This document shows, piece after piece, positions 36,107 to 43,878 of a stretch of DNA of 64,000 nt. Below the pieces are notes generated by a model, which was not told where the DNA came from, searched no databases, and was given only the letters and a program-made list of their open reading frames with translations. The stretch spans positions 868,001-932,000 of the forward strand of contig NZ_SDWT01000001.1 in the NCBI RefSeq assembly GCF_004137255.1. The letters are read 5' to 3'. The position numbers and the translations under genes are program-made. Numbering within the stretch: the first letter of the stretch is position 1; the number at the start of each line of letters is the position of its first letter. Source of the stretch: Nocardioides oleivorans (lineage in GTDB: Bacteria; Actinomycetota; Actinomycetes; Propionibacteriales; Nocardioidaceae).

Positions 36107-37208
36107 GCAGGGGGCCGAGGACCTCCTCGCGCACCAGCCGCGACTGGGGGTCGAGCCCGCCGACGACGGTCGGCGCGAACCACCAGCCGTTGCGGTCGAG
36201 GGTGCTCCCGCCGAGCGCGATGTCGCCACCCTCGCGGCGCGCCAGCTCGACGTAGCGGCGCACGCGGTCGCGGGCCACCCCGGACCGCAACGGCCCGCAG
36301 AGGGTCGCCGGGTCGGTCGGGTCGCCGACGACGACCTCCTCCATCGCGTCGATGGCGGCGGCGAGCGCCTCCATGTAGCGGTGGGGCGGCACGAGCACGG
36401 TGGCCGGCAGCCGGCACGCCTGGCCGGCGTTGGCGGCGACGGTGACGGCGGCCGCCGACACCACGGCAGCGAGGTCCGCGTCGTCCGCGGCCCGGATCGT
36501 CAGCGGACCACCCACGTCGAGGCGGACGTGCTTGCCGGCCTGGCCGGCCGCGACCTTCACCCGGTCGCCGGCGTGGGCGGAACCGGTGAAGGAGACCTCG
36601 TCGATCCGCCGGTCTCGGGTCAGGGCGATCGCGACGTCGACGTCGCGCGTCGAGACCACGTTGAAGACTCCCCGCGGCAGGTGCAGCGAGGCGATCCGGC
36701 CCAGCTCGAGCGCGGCGCCGGCCGCCTCCGGTGCGGGCTTGAGCACGATCGTGCCGCCGGCGACGAGCACCCGGCTGACCTCCTCGAGGGCGACCGCCAG
36801 GGGTGAGGTCGCCGGCGTCACGACGACGGTGACGCCCTCCTTGCGGCGCGTCGGGCGGGTCGGCAGCTCGGCGATCGGCGCGTCGACGTGGGCCGCGCGC
36901 AGCGAGACCGGGACACCCGTCTCGACCGCGACCAGCTCGGCCAGGTCGTCGGCGGCGTCGAGCAGGGCGTCCTTGAGGCGGCCGAGGGTGTCGATCCGCA
37001 GGCCGGTGTCGGTGCTCCACGTGGTCGCCCGGTGCGCGACCCAGGCCGCCTCCGCGGCGGCGTGGACGTCGGCGAGACCGGCGTCGGGCACGTCCCACAG
37101 GAGCTCACCCGTCGACGGGCTCCGCGCGGGGAAGCTCCACCCCTCGGCGGTCGCACGCAGCGCGCCGTCGATCGGGAGCCCCTCGGGGGCCCGGGAGTCC
37201 GTGCTCAT
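36060..37208 (-). pseudogene. C-terminally truncated aldehyde dehydrogenase
   Basis: 382 residues where the family has about 470-490. The NAD-binding core and nucleophile context (NAGQAC) are recognisable, but the general-base Glu position in the usual LELGG motif reads LDVGG (Asp), and the protein stops just after EEVLGPLLMVV. The segment with the C-terminal oligomerisation strand and cofactor contacts is missing. The last residues (RRGSSGRA) are encoded antisense to the ElaA-like gene, suggesting a deletion fused the two loci. Probably inactive. An altered enzyme is less likely. Confidence 0.75.
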
Positions 37209-37272
37209 GAGGTCAACTTCATCACGAGCGGCCCGGTCCCGTCTTCCGCGCGGTCACCGGCGGACGCCCCTC

Positions 37273-37278
37273 TACCCT
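37273..37278 (+). promoter_or_regulatory. -10 box TACCCT of the cobalamin-binding-like gene (leaderless)
   Basis: TANNNT hexamer ending at -7 of the ATG at 37285, followed by a G-run that could also serve as a weak ribosome-binding site. Confidence 0.4.
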
Positions 37279-37284
37279 CGGGGG

Positions 37285-38031
37285 ATGCGTGACGACCTCG
37301 GTGCCGAAGTCCCCCTCCGCGGACCGGCGACCCGGGTGGTGTCCCTGGTCCCGTCGCTGACCGAGGCGCTGGCGGCCACCGCGCCCGCGGCGCTGGTCGG
37401 CGCGACGGACTGGTGCACGCACCCGGCCGACCTGTCCGTCGCCCGCGTGCGCGGCACCAAGAACCCCGACCTCGCCGCGATCAGGGCCCTGGCACCCGAC
37501 CTCGTGGTCGCCAACCAGGAGGAGAACCGCGAGCTCGACGTCCGCCGCCTCCGCGACGCCGGCGTGGCCGTCTGGGTGACCCGGATCGAGACCGTCGCGG
37601 AGTCGCTCACCTCGATGTCGAGGCTCCTGTCGACGGCGCTCGGCCTGGCCGACCCGCCGTGGCTGGCCTCGGCCCGGTCGCTGTGGTCGACGCCGGTCGA
37701 GCCCCGCCTCCGGGTGGCGGTGCCGATCTGGCGCGACCCCTGGATGGTCGTCGGTCCGACGACCTACACCGACGACCTCCTGCGGACGGCCGGGCTGACC
37801 AACGTGTTCGCCGGCTCCGCGGACGGGCGCTATCCGTCGGTCGACCTGGCGTCGATCGACGGCGCCGGCGCGGACGTCGTACTGCTGCCGGACGAGCCGT
37901 ACGCCTTCACCGCCGAGGACGGCCCCGAGTCCTTCACGACACCGACGCGGCTGGTGTCGGGACGGCTGCTGACCTGGTACGGCCCGGCGATGGTCGAGGC
38001 GCACGGCTTGCTCACTACCCTGCAGCCATGA
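37285..38031 (+). CDS. Helical-backbone metal receptor, cobalamin-binding (BtuF)-like
   Basis: 248 residues, class III binding-protein fold: RVVSLVPSLTEALAA near the start, VGATDWCTHPA, and later LLPDEPYAFTAED, as in BtuF and related B12- or siderophore-binding proteins. It lacks a signal peptide or lipobox, so it should be cytosolic, and no permease or ATPase partner is adjacent. It overlaps the MarR gene by 4 bases (ATGA) and is followed by B12-dependent IcmF, which suggests a link to cobalamin handling (inference). Confidence 0.8.
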   Translation: MRDDLGAEVPLRGPATRVVSLVPSLTEALAATAPAALVGATDWCTHPADLSVARVRGTKNPDLAAIRALAPDLVVANQEENRELDVRRLRDAGVAVWVTRIETVAESLTSMSRLLSTALGLADPPWLASARSLWSTPVEPRLRVAVPIWRDPWMVVGPTTYTDDLLRTAGLTNVFAGSADGRYPSVDLASIDGAGADVVLLPDEPYAFTAEDGPESFTTPTRLVSGRLLTWYGPAMVEAHGLLTTLQP

Positions 38032-38519
38032 CGCGCGACCCGATCTCGGAGGCCCACCGCCAGTGGGTCTCGCACGGCTGGCCGGACGCCGCCGACGGGA
38101 TGGCGATGGTGACCTCCGTGGTGCGTGCGCAGCAGCTGCTGATGGAGCGGATCGACGCCGTGCTGCGCCCGCGCGGCCTGACCTTCGCCCGCTACGAGGT
38201 GCTGCGGCTGCTGTCCTTCACCCGTGAGGCGGCGATGCCGATGTCGCGGCTCGGATCGCTGCTGCAGGTGCACCCGACCAGCGTCACCAGCGCGGTCGAC
38301 CGGCTCGTCGCGCAGGGGTACGTCGAGCGCGTCCGCAGCGAGTCCGACAAGCGGGTGGTCCGCGCCGTGCTCACCCCCGCCGGCCGCGACGCGGTCGAGG
38401 AGGCCACGGCGGCCCTCAACGGCGGGGTCTTCGAGACCCCCGGCCTGCCCGCGGGCGACGTACGCGACCTGACCGACCGGCTCACCGCCCTCCGGACCGG
38501 GCTCGGCGACACCGTCTGA
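38028..38519 (+). CDS. MarR-family transcriptional regulator
   Basis: 163 residues. Winged helix about 55-125 with the recognition region LGSLLQVHPTSVTSAVDRLVAQGYVERVRS and wing DKRVVRAVLT. Dimerisation helices lie at both ends. It is translationally coupled to the cobalamin-binding-like gene and sits 65 bases upstream of icmF, whose promoter contains an 18-base near-palindrome of MarR operator type. Probably represses icmF in the absence of a ligand such as an acyl-CoA or fatty acid (inference). Confidence 0.92.
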   Translation: MTRDPISEAHRQWVSHGWPDAADGMAMVTSVVRAQQLLMERIDAVLRPRGLTFARYEVLRLLSFTREAAMPMSRLGSLLQVHPTSVTSAVDRLVAQGYVERVRSESDKRVVRAVLTPAGRDAVEEATAALNGGVFETPGLPAGDVRDLTDRLTALRTGLGDTV

Positions 38520-38546
38520 GGTTCGGCGGCGGGATGGGAGCTGGTG

Positions 38547-38556
38547 ACTCGCGAGT
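38547..38556. repeat. Perfect palindrome ACTCGCGAGT upstream of icmF
   Basis: 10-base perfect palindrome 13 bases before the putative MarR operator. It could be a second regulator site; alone it is short enough to be chance. Confidence 0.3.
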
Positions 38557-38559
38557 AAT

Positions 38560-38577
38560 TAGTTGGATGTCCTACTA
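38560..38577. promoter_or_regulatory. Putative MarR operator overlapping the icmF promoter
   Basis: TAGTTGGA-TG-TCCTACTA: 8-base arms with one mismatch and a 2-base centre, the size expected for a MarR dimer site. It covers five of the six bases of the TACTAT -10 box (38573-38578), so bound protein would block transcription. Confidence 0.6.
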
Positions 38578-38578
38578 T
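38573..38578 (+). promoter_or_regulatory. -10 box TACTAT of icmF (leaderless)
   Basis: TANNNT hexamer whose last T is exactly 7 bases before the A of the icmF ATG, giving a leaderless transcript. No -35 hexamer is evident. Confidence 0.5.
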
Positions 38579-38584
38579 CCGAGC

Positions 38585-41500
38585 ATGGCCGACACCCGCA
38601 CGCTCCACACGCAGCAGCACCCGATCCGCCTCGTGACCGCCTCGAGCCTGTTCGACGGCCACGACGCCTCGATCAACATCATGCGGCGGATCTTCATGAG
38701 CCAGGGCTGCGAGGTCATCCACCTCGGGCACAACCGCTCCGTGCAGGAGGTCGTCGACGCCGCGCTCGAGGAGGACGCGCAGGGCGTGGCCGTGTCGTCC
38801 TACCAGGGCGGGCACGTGGAGTACTTCGAGTACCTCGTGGAGTCGCTGCGCGCCGCCGGTGCGGGCCACGTGCGGGTCGTCGGCGGTGGCGGCGGCGTCA
38901 TCGTGCCGGCCGAGATCGCCCGGCTGCGCGAGTCGGGCGTCACCATCTTCTCCCCCGAGGACGGCCAGAAGATGGGCCTCGTCGGGATGATCAACTCCGT
39001 CGTGGCCGACTGCGACATCGACCTCTGGGCCGACCAGCCGGTGACGGTCGAGCAGGTGCTCACCGGCGACCGGTTCGCCGTCGCCCGTGCCATCACGGGT
39101 GCCGAGGAGGGCCGCCTCGACGAGGCGATGCTGGCCGAGGTGCGCGCGGCCGCCCGGCGCCGTGTCGTGCCCGTGCTCGGCATCACCGGCACCGGCGGCT
39201 CGGGCAAGTCGTCGCTGACCGACGAGGTCGTACGCCGCTTCCGCACCGACCAGCAGGACAAGCTGAGGATCGCGGTGGTCGCGGTCGACCCGACCCGCCG
39301 CAAGGGCGGCGGCGCGCTGCTCGGCGACCGGATTCGGGCCAACTCGCTCGACGGCGACCGGGTCTTCTTCCGCTCGCTCGCGACCCGTGGCTCGCACGAG
39401 GTGCCCGACCACCTCGCCGACGTGATCGACGTGCTGAAGGCGGCCGGCCACGACCTCGTCGTCGTCGAGACGCCCGGCATCGGCCAGGGCGACGCGGGCA
39501 TCGTGCCGCTCGTCGACCACTCGCTCTACGTGATGACGCCGGAGTTCGGCGCCGCCTCGCAGCTGGAGAAGATCGACATGCTCGACTTCGCCGACACCGT
39601 CGCGATCAACAAGTTCGAGCGCCGTGGCGCCAAGGACGCGCTGCGCGACGTCGGCCGCCAGCTGGTCCGCAACCGCGAGGCCTTCGGCAAGCAGCCGCAC
39701 GACATGCCGGTCTTCGGCACCAGCGCCGCGACCTTCAACGACGACGGCGTCACCGCGCTCTACCAGCACCTCCGCGACGCGCTCGCCGAGGCCGGGCTGG
39801 TGCTCGGCGAGGGCACGCTGGCGCGCGTCGACGTACGCCACTCCTCGGGCATCCGGCAGGTCGTGCCGCCCGACCGGGTGCGCTACCTCAGCGAGATCAC
39901 CGAGACCGTGCGCGGGTTCCACGCGCGCACCGAGGAGCTCGCGGAGGCGGCCACCCACCTCCAGCGTGTGCAGCACGTCGCCGACCAGCTCGACGACGGC
40001 GACGCGGGCGGCGTGCCGGCCCTGCTCGAGTCCGCGCGCAAGGCGGTGCCCCACGAGGTCGCCGACCAGATCGCCGGGTGGCCGGCTGTCGTCGAGTCGT
40101 ACTCCGGCGACGAGCAGGTCGTCGTGGTGCGCGACAAGGAGATCGTCACCACGCTCACGCGCGAGTCGCTGAGCGGCAACAAGGTGCCGCGCGTCTCGCT
40201 GCCGCGCTTCACCGACCACGGCGAGCTCGTCCGCTTCTGGCGTCGCGAGAACCTGCCGGGCTACTTCCCCTTCACCGCGGGCGTCTTCCCGTTCAAGCGC
40301 GACGGGGAGGACCCGGCACGGATGTTCGCCGGCGAGGGCGACCCGGCGCGCACCAACCGCCGCTTCAAGGTGCTGTCGAAGGACGGTGACGCCAAGCGCC
40401 TCTCGACCGCCTTCGACTCGGTGACCCTCTACGGCCGCGACCCCGACCCGCGCCCCGACGTCTACGGCAAGGTCGGCACGTCGGGCGTCAGCGTCGCGAC
40501 CCTCGACGACATGAAGGTGCTCTACGACGGCTTCGACCTGGTCTCGCCGTCGACCAGCGTCAGCATGACGATCAACGGCCCCGCGCCCACCGTGCTGGCG
40601 TTCTTCCTCAACACCGCCATCGACCAGCAGGTCGACGCGTTCCGTGCGAAGGAGGGCCGCGAGCCCAGCGAGGACGAGCACGCCCAGCTGGCGGCGTACG
40701 CCGTCGCGAACGTCCGCGGCACGGTGCAGGCCGACATCCTCAAGGAGGACCAGGGGCAGAACACCTGCCTGTTCTCCACGGAGTTCAGCCTGCGCTGCAT
40801 GGCCGACATCCAGGAGTGGTTCATCGAGCACCAGGTGCGCAACTTCTACTCCGTGTCGATCTCCGGCTACCACATCGCCGAGGCCGGGGCGAACCCCATC
40901 AGCCAGCTCGCCTTCACCCTCGCCAACGGCTTCACCTACGTCGAGGCCTACCTCGCGCGCGGCATGGACATCGACGACTTCGCGCCGAACCTGTCGTTCT
41001 TCTTCTCCAACGGGATGGATCCGGAGTACTCCGTCATCGGCCGCGTCGCCCGTCGCATCTGGGCGATCACGATGAGGGAGAAGTACGGCGCCAACGACCG
41101 CTCGCAGAAGCTGAAGTACCACGTCCAGACGAGCGGCCGCTCCCTGCACGCGCAGGAGATGGACTTCAACGACATCCGCACCACGCTGCAGGCCCTGATC
41201 GCGATCTACGACAACGCGAACAGCCTCCACACCAACGCCTACGACGAGGCGGTGACGACCCCGACGGAGGAGTCCGTGCGCCGGGCGCTGGCGATCCAGC
41301 TGATCATCAACCGCGAGTGGGGCCTGGCGATGAACGAGAACCCGCTCCAGGGGTCCTTCATCATCGACGAGCTGACCGACCTCGTGGAGGCGGCCGTGCT
41401 CGAGGAGTTCGACCGGATCAACGAGCGCGGCGGCGTGCTCGGGGCGATGGAGACCGGCTACCAGCGCGGGCGGATCCAGGACGAGTCGATGCTCTACGAG

Positions 41501-41815
41501 CACCGCAAGCACGACGGCTCGCTGCCGCTGATCGGCGTGAACACGTTCCTCAAGGAGCACGGCGACGAGGCCCCGCAGACCATCGAGCTGGCCCGCGCCA
41601 CCGAGTCCGAGAAGGAGTCGCAGCTCGCGCGCGTCCGCGCCTTCCAGGCCGAGCACACCACCGAGGCGCAGGAGGCGCTCGCCCGGCTCAAGGCCGCCGC
41701 GGCGGGCGGCGACAACGTCTTCGCGGTGCTGATGGACGCCGCCCGCGTCTGCTCGCTCCAGCAGGTCACCGAGGCGTTCTTCGAGGTGGGCGGGCAGTAC
41801 CGGCGCAACGTCTAG
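38585..41815 (+). CDS. icmF: Fused isobutyryl-CoA mutase
   Basis: 1076 residues, three-part IcmF: B12-binding domain first (axial His26 in DGHDAS; GGGGGVIVP), then a MeaI/MeaB-type G-protein chaperone with Walker A GTGGSGKSS and ETPGIGQGD, a linker, and a C-terminal TIM-barrel acyl-CoA mutase domain with GVSVATLDDM and the NTCLFSTEFSLRCM segment. It interconverts isobutyryl-CoA and butyryl-CoA using adenosylcobalamin, and the G domain loads and protects the cofactor. ATG 38585 is supported by the -10 box at -7; the frame runs 17 codons further upstream. Regulated by the neighbouring MarR protein, in my reading. Confidence 0.96.
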   Translation: MADTRTLHTQQHPIRLVTASSLFDGHDASINIMRRIFMSQGCEVIHLGHNRSVQEVVDAALEEDAQGVAVSSYQGGHVEYFEYLVESLRAAGAGHVRVVGGGGGVIVPAEIARLRESGVTIFSPEDGQKMGLVGMINSVVADCDIDLWADQPVTVEQVLTGDRFAVARAITGAEEGRLDEAMLAEVRAAARRRVVPVLGITGTGGSGKSSLTDEVVRRFRTDQQDKLRIAVVAVDPTRRKGGGALLGDRIRANSLDGDRVFFRSLATRGSHEVPDHLADVIDVLKAAGHDLVVVETPGIGQGDAGIVPLVDHSLYVMTPEFGAASQLEKIDMLDFADTVAINKFERRGAKDALRDVGRQLVRNREAFGKQPHDMPVFGTSAATFNDDGVTALYQHLRDALAEAGLVLGEGTLARVDVRHSSGIRQVVPPDRVRYLSEITETVRGFHARTEELAEAATHLQRVQHVADQLDDGDAGGVPALLESARKAVPHEVADQIAGWPAVVESYSGDEQVVVVRDKEIVTTLTRESLSGNKVPRVSLPRFTDHGELVRFWRRENLPGYFPFTAGVFPFKRDGEDPARMFAGEGDPARTNRRFKVLSKDGDAKRLSTAFDSVTLYGRDPDPRPDVYGKVGTSGVSVATLDDMKVLYDGFDLVSPSTSVSMTINGPAPTVLAFFLNTAIDQQVDAFRAKEGREPSEDEHAQLAAYAVANVRGTVQADILKEDQGQNTCLFSTEFSLRCMADIQEWFIEHQVRNFYSVSISGYHIAEAGANPISQLAFTLANGFTYVEAYLARGMDIDDFAPNLSFFFSNGMDPEYSVIGRVARRIWAITMREKYGANDRSQKLKYHVQTSGRSLHAQEMDFNDIRTTLQALIAIYDNANSLHTNAYDEAVTTPTEESVRRALAIQLIINREWGLAMNENPLQGSFIIDELTDLVEAAVLEEFDRINERGGVLGAMETGYQRGRIQDESMLYEHRKHDGSLPLIGVNTFLKEHGDEAPQTIELARATESEKESQLARVRAFQAEHTTEAQEALARLKAAAAGGDNVFAVLMDAARVCSLQQVTEAFFEVGGQYRRNV

Positions 41816-41824
41816 GCTCATGGC

Positions 41825-43867
41825 GTGCAGGGATTCGACGCCTCGACGATCCTTGCCATCGGCCTCGGCCTGGCCCTGGTGCCGGTGCTCACCATCCCCT
41901 ACGTCGCCTGGAGCTACCGCCACGGCGTGACGGGGCTCGGCCACGCGGCGATCTGCGTGGCCGGCGCGGTCTATGCGATGACGCTGTGGACCTTCACGAT
42001 CGTGCCGCTCCCGACGCGCTCGGAGCTCTCGTGCACCAGCCCGCCCACCCCGCAGCTCGTCCCGTTCGCCAGCCTGACCTACGTCGACTGGTCCGCCGGA
42101 GCGGCGCTGCTCACCGACCCGATGCTCGTGCAGATCGTGCGCAACATCGTGCTCTTCGTCCCGCTCGGGATGCTGCTGCGGCACCTCTTCGGCTGGCGCA
42201 CCCGCACCATCGGCCTGGTGGGCCTAGGCACGTCGCTGCTGATCGAGACGACCCAGCTCACGGGCAACTGGTGGATCTACCCCTGCGCCTACCGCCTCGC
42301 CGACGTCGACGACCTGATCTCCAACACCAGCGGCGCCCTGGTCGGCGTGCTCCTCGCGCCGCTGCTCGCCCGGATCCCCGGCCAGGAGGTCAGCGACGCC
42401 CGGCGCGCGGTCGCCGTACGGCCCCGGCGGCGGCTGGTCGGCATGCTCGTCGACTGGCTCTCGGTGCAGATCGCCTCGACGACGCTCGTCGTGGTCATCT
42501 TCGTCGTCGCCGCCCAGCTCGGCCACGACCTCGACCCCGCCACGGACGCCATCACCGCGGCATGCACGGCAGGCTCCGCGATCGTGCTGCTCCTCGTCGT
42601 GCCACTGGTCGGCGGGTCGGGCACGCTCGGGCAGCGGCTGGCCTTCCTCCGCACCGTCCGTCCGGACGCGACGCGGCCGCGCGCCGGACAGTGGCTGGTC
42701 CGCTTCCTCACCGGTGCCGGCGGCTACTTCGTGGCCGACGCACTGGCCAGGGCGTTCTCCGTCCCCGGCGTCATGCCGCTGGCCCGGGCCTGGCTGGTGG
42801 TCTCGGCCCTCGCCGTGCTGCTCCTCAGCACGCGCGGCATCTCCGGCTACGCCTCGGGCCTGGTCGTGGTCGACTCCCGGTCGCGAGTGCGCCCGCAGGT
42901 GGTGCGCGTCGCCGACGTCGACCCCCGCCGCCTCAGCTCCGCGGTGCTCGCGCTCGCCGGGGCGACGTACGTCGTGGGGGCGGGGCTGGTCGCCCTGAGC
43001 GCGTTGGCGCCGCGGGTCGGCGTCGCGGCCGTCGTCCTGGCGGTCGTCGTGCTGGTGCTCACCACGCTGGTGGCCACCGGCCACGTCCTGCGCGCCGGCA
43101 TCCTGCTCGCCCGGCGGGAGGGCTTCCGCCCGGCCAACGCCCTCGGCCTGGCCGCGGTGGCCGGCGTCGTGACGCTGCTGGTGTCCCTCGTGCTCGCCGT
43201 CGTCACGGGCTGGGGGTGGCTGGCCGCACTGACGGCGGCCGGGCTCGCCGCGACCGGCTACCTCGGCTTCCTGTTCACCGCCTTCCTGGTCTTCGGGCAG
43301 CTCTACGCGCGGCGCGACCCGGACGCCGGGATGGACGCCGTCGTCGTGCTCGGCTCGCGGGTCTTCGGCGACCGGGTTCCGCCCCTGCTGCGCAGCCGCA
43401 TCGACCGCGCGCTCGAGGTGGTGGCCGCCGAGCGGGCCGCGGGCCGCGACCCCGTGCTCGTGATGTCCGGCGGCCAGGGGGCCGACGAGACCGTGCCCGA
43501 GGCGGTCGCGATGGCGTCGTACGCCGTCTCGGTCGGCGCCGACGCCGACCGGTTGTTGACGGAGACCGGCTCGCGCACGACCCAGGAGAACCTGCTGATG
43601 ACCCGCGAGCTGCTGCGCGAGCAGGGTCTCGGGACGGAGCTCGTCGTCGCCACCAACGACTTCCACGCCTTCCGGGCCGCGATCATCGCCCGCGAGCTCG
43701 ACGTGGACGCCCAGGTCGTCGGGTCCGCGACGGCGAGCTACTACTTCCCCAGCGCAGTGCTGCGCGAGTTCGTCGCGGTCCTGTCGCGATCACCCCGGAC
43801 GCATGCGACCGTGCTCGGGCTCCTGGTCGTGACGGCGGCCGGCCTCGGCTGGCTGCTCGGTCGCTGA
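41825..43867 (+). CDS. VanZ-RDD-YdcF (DUF218) fusion membrane protein
   Basis: 680 residues in one uninterrupted frame. Residues about 1-170 are VanZ-like (NIVLFVPLGMLLRHLFG, DVDDLISNTSGALVG), about 195-300 RDD-like, then four or five more helices, and about 500-650 a YdcF/DUF218 domain (DAVVVLGSRVFGDRVPPLL, VMSGGQGADE, SRTTQENLLMT, ATNDFHAFRAAIIA). VanZ proteins confer low-level glycopeptide or lipopeptide tolerance in some bacteria; YdcF-like domains act in envelope metabolism. Likely an envelope protein. GTG start 9 bases after icmF. Confidence 0.85.
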   Translation: MQGFDASTILAIGLGLALVPVLTIPYVAWSYRHGVTGLGHAAICVAGAVYAMTLWTFTIVPLPTRSELSCTSPPTPQLVPFASLTYVDWSAGAALLTDPMLVQIVRNIVLFVPLGMLLRHLFGWRTRTIGLVGLGTSLLIETTQLTGNWWIYPCAYRLADVDDLISNTSGALVGVLLAPLLARIPGQEVSDARRAVAVRPRRRLVGMLVDWLSVQIASTTLVVVIFVVAAQLGHDLDPATDAITAACTAGSAIVLLLVVPLVGGSGTLGQRLAFLRTVRPDATRPRAGQWLVRFLTGAGGYFVADALARAFSVPGVMPLARAWLVVSALAVLLLSTRGISGYASGLVVVDSRSRVRPQVVRVADVDPRRLSSAVLALAGATYVVGAGLVALSALAPRVGVAAVVLAVVVLVLTTLVATGHVLRAGILLARREGFRPANALGLAAVAGVVTLLVSLVLAVVTGWGWLAALTAAGLAATGYLGFLFTAFLVFGQLYARRDPDAGMDAVVVLGSRVFGDRVPPLLRSRIDRALEVVAAERAAGRDPVLVMSGGQGADETVPEAVAMASYAVSVGADADRLLTETGSRTTQENLLMTRELLREQGLGTELVVATNDFHAFRAAIIARELDVDAQVVGSATASYYFPSAVLREFVAVLSRSPRTHATVLGLLVVTAAGLGWLLGR

Positions 43868-43878
43868 GGCCTGCGCGC

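Noticed and set aside
38192-42184. Very long minus-strand open frame (1330 codons)
   Set aside because: It lies antisense to icmF and the MarR gene, which have clear domains. High GC content keeps the shadow frame open; its translation is Val/Asp/Arg/Gly-biased with no domain.
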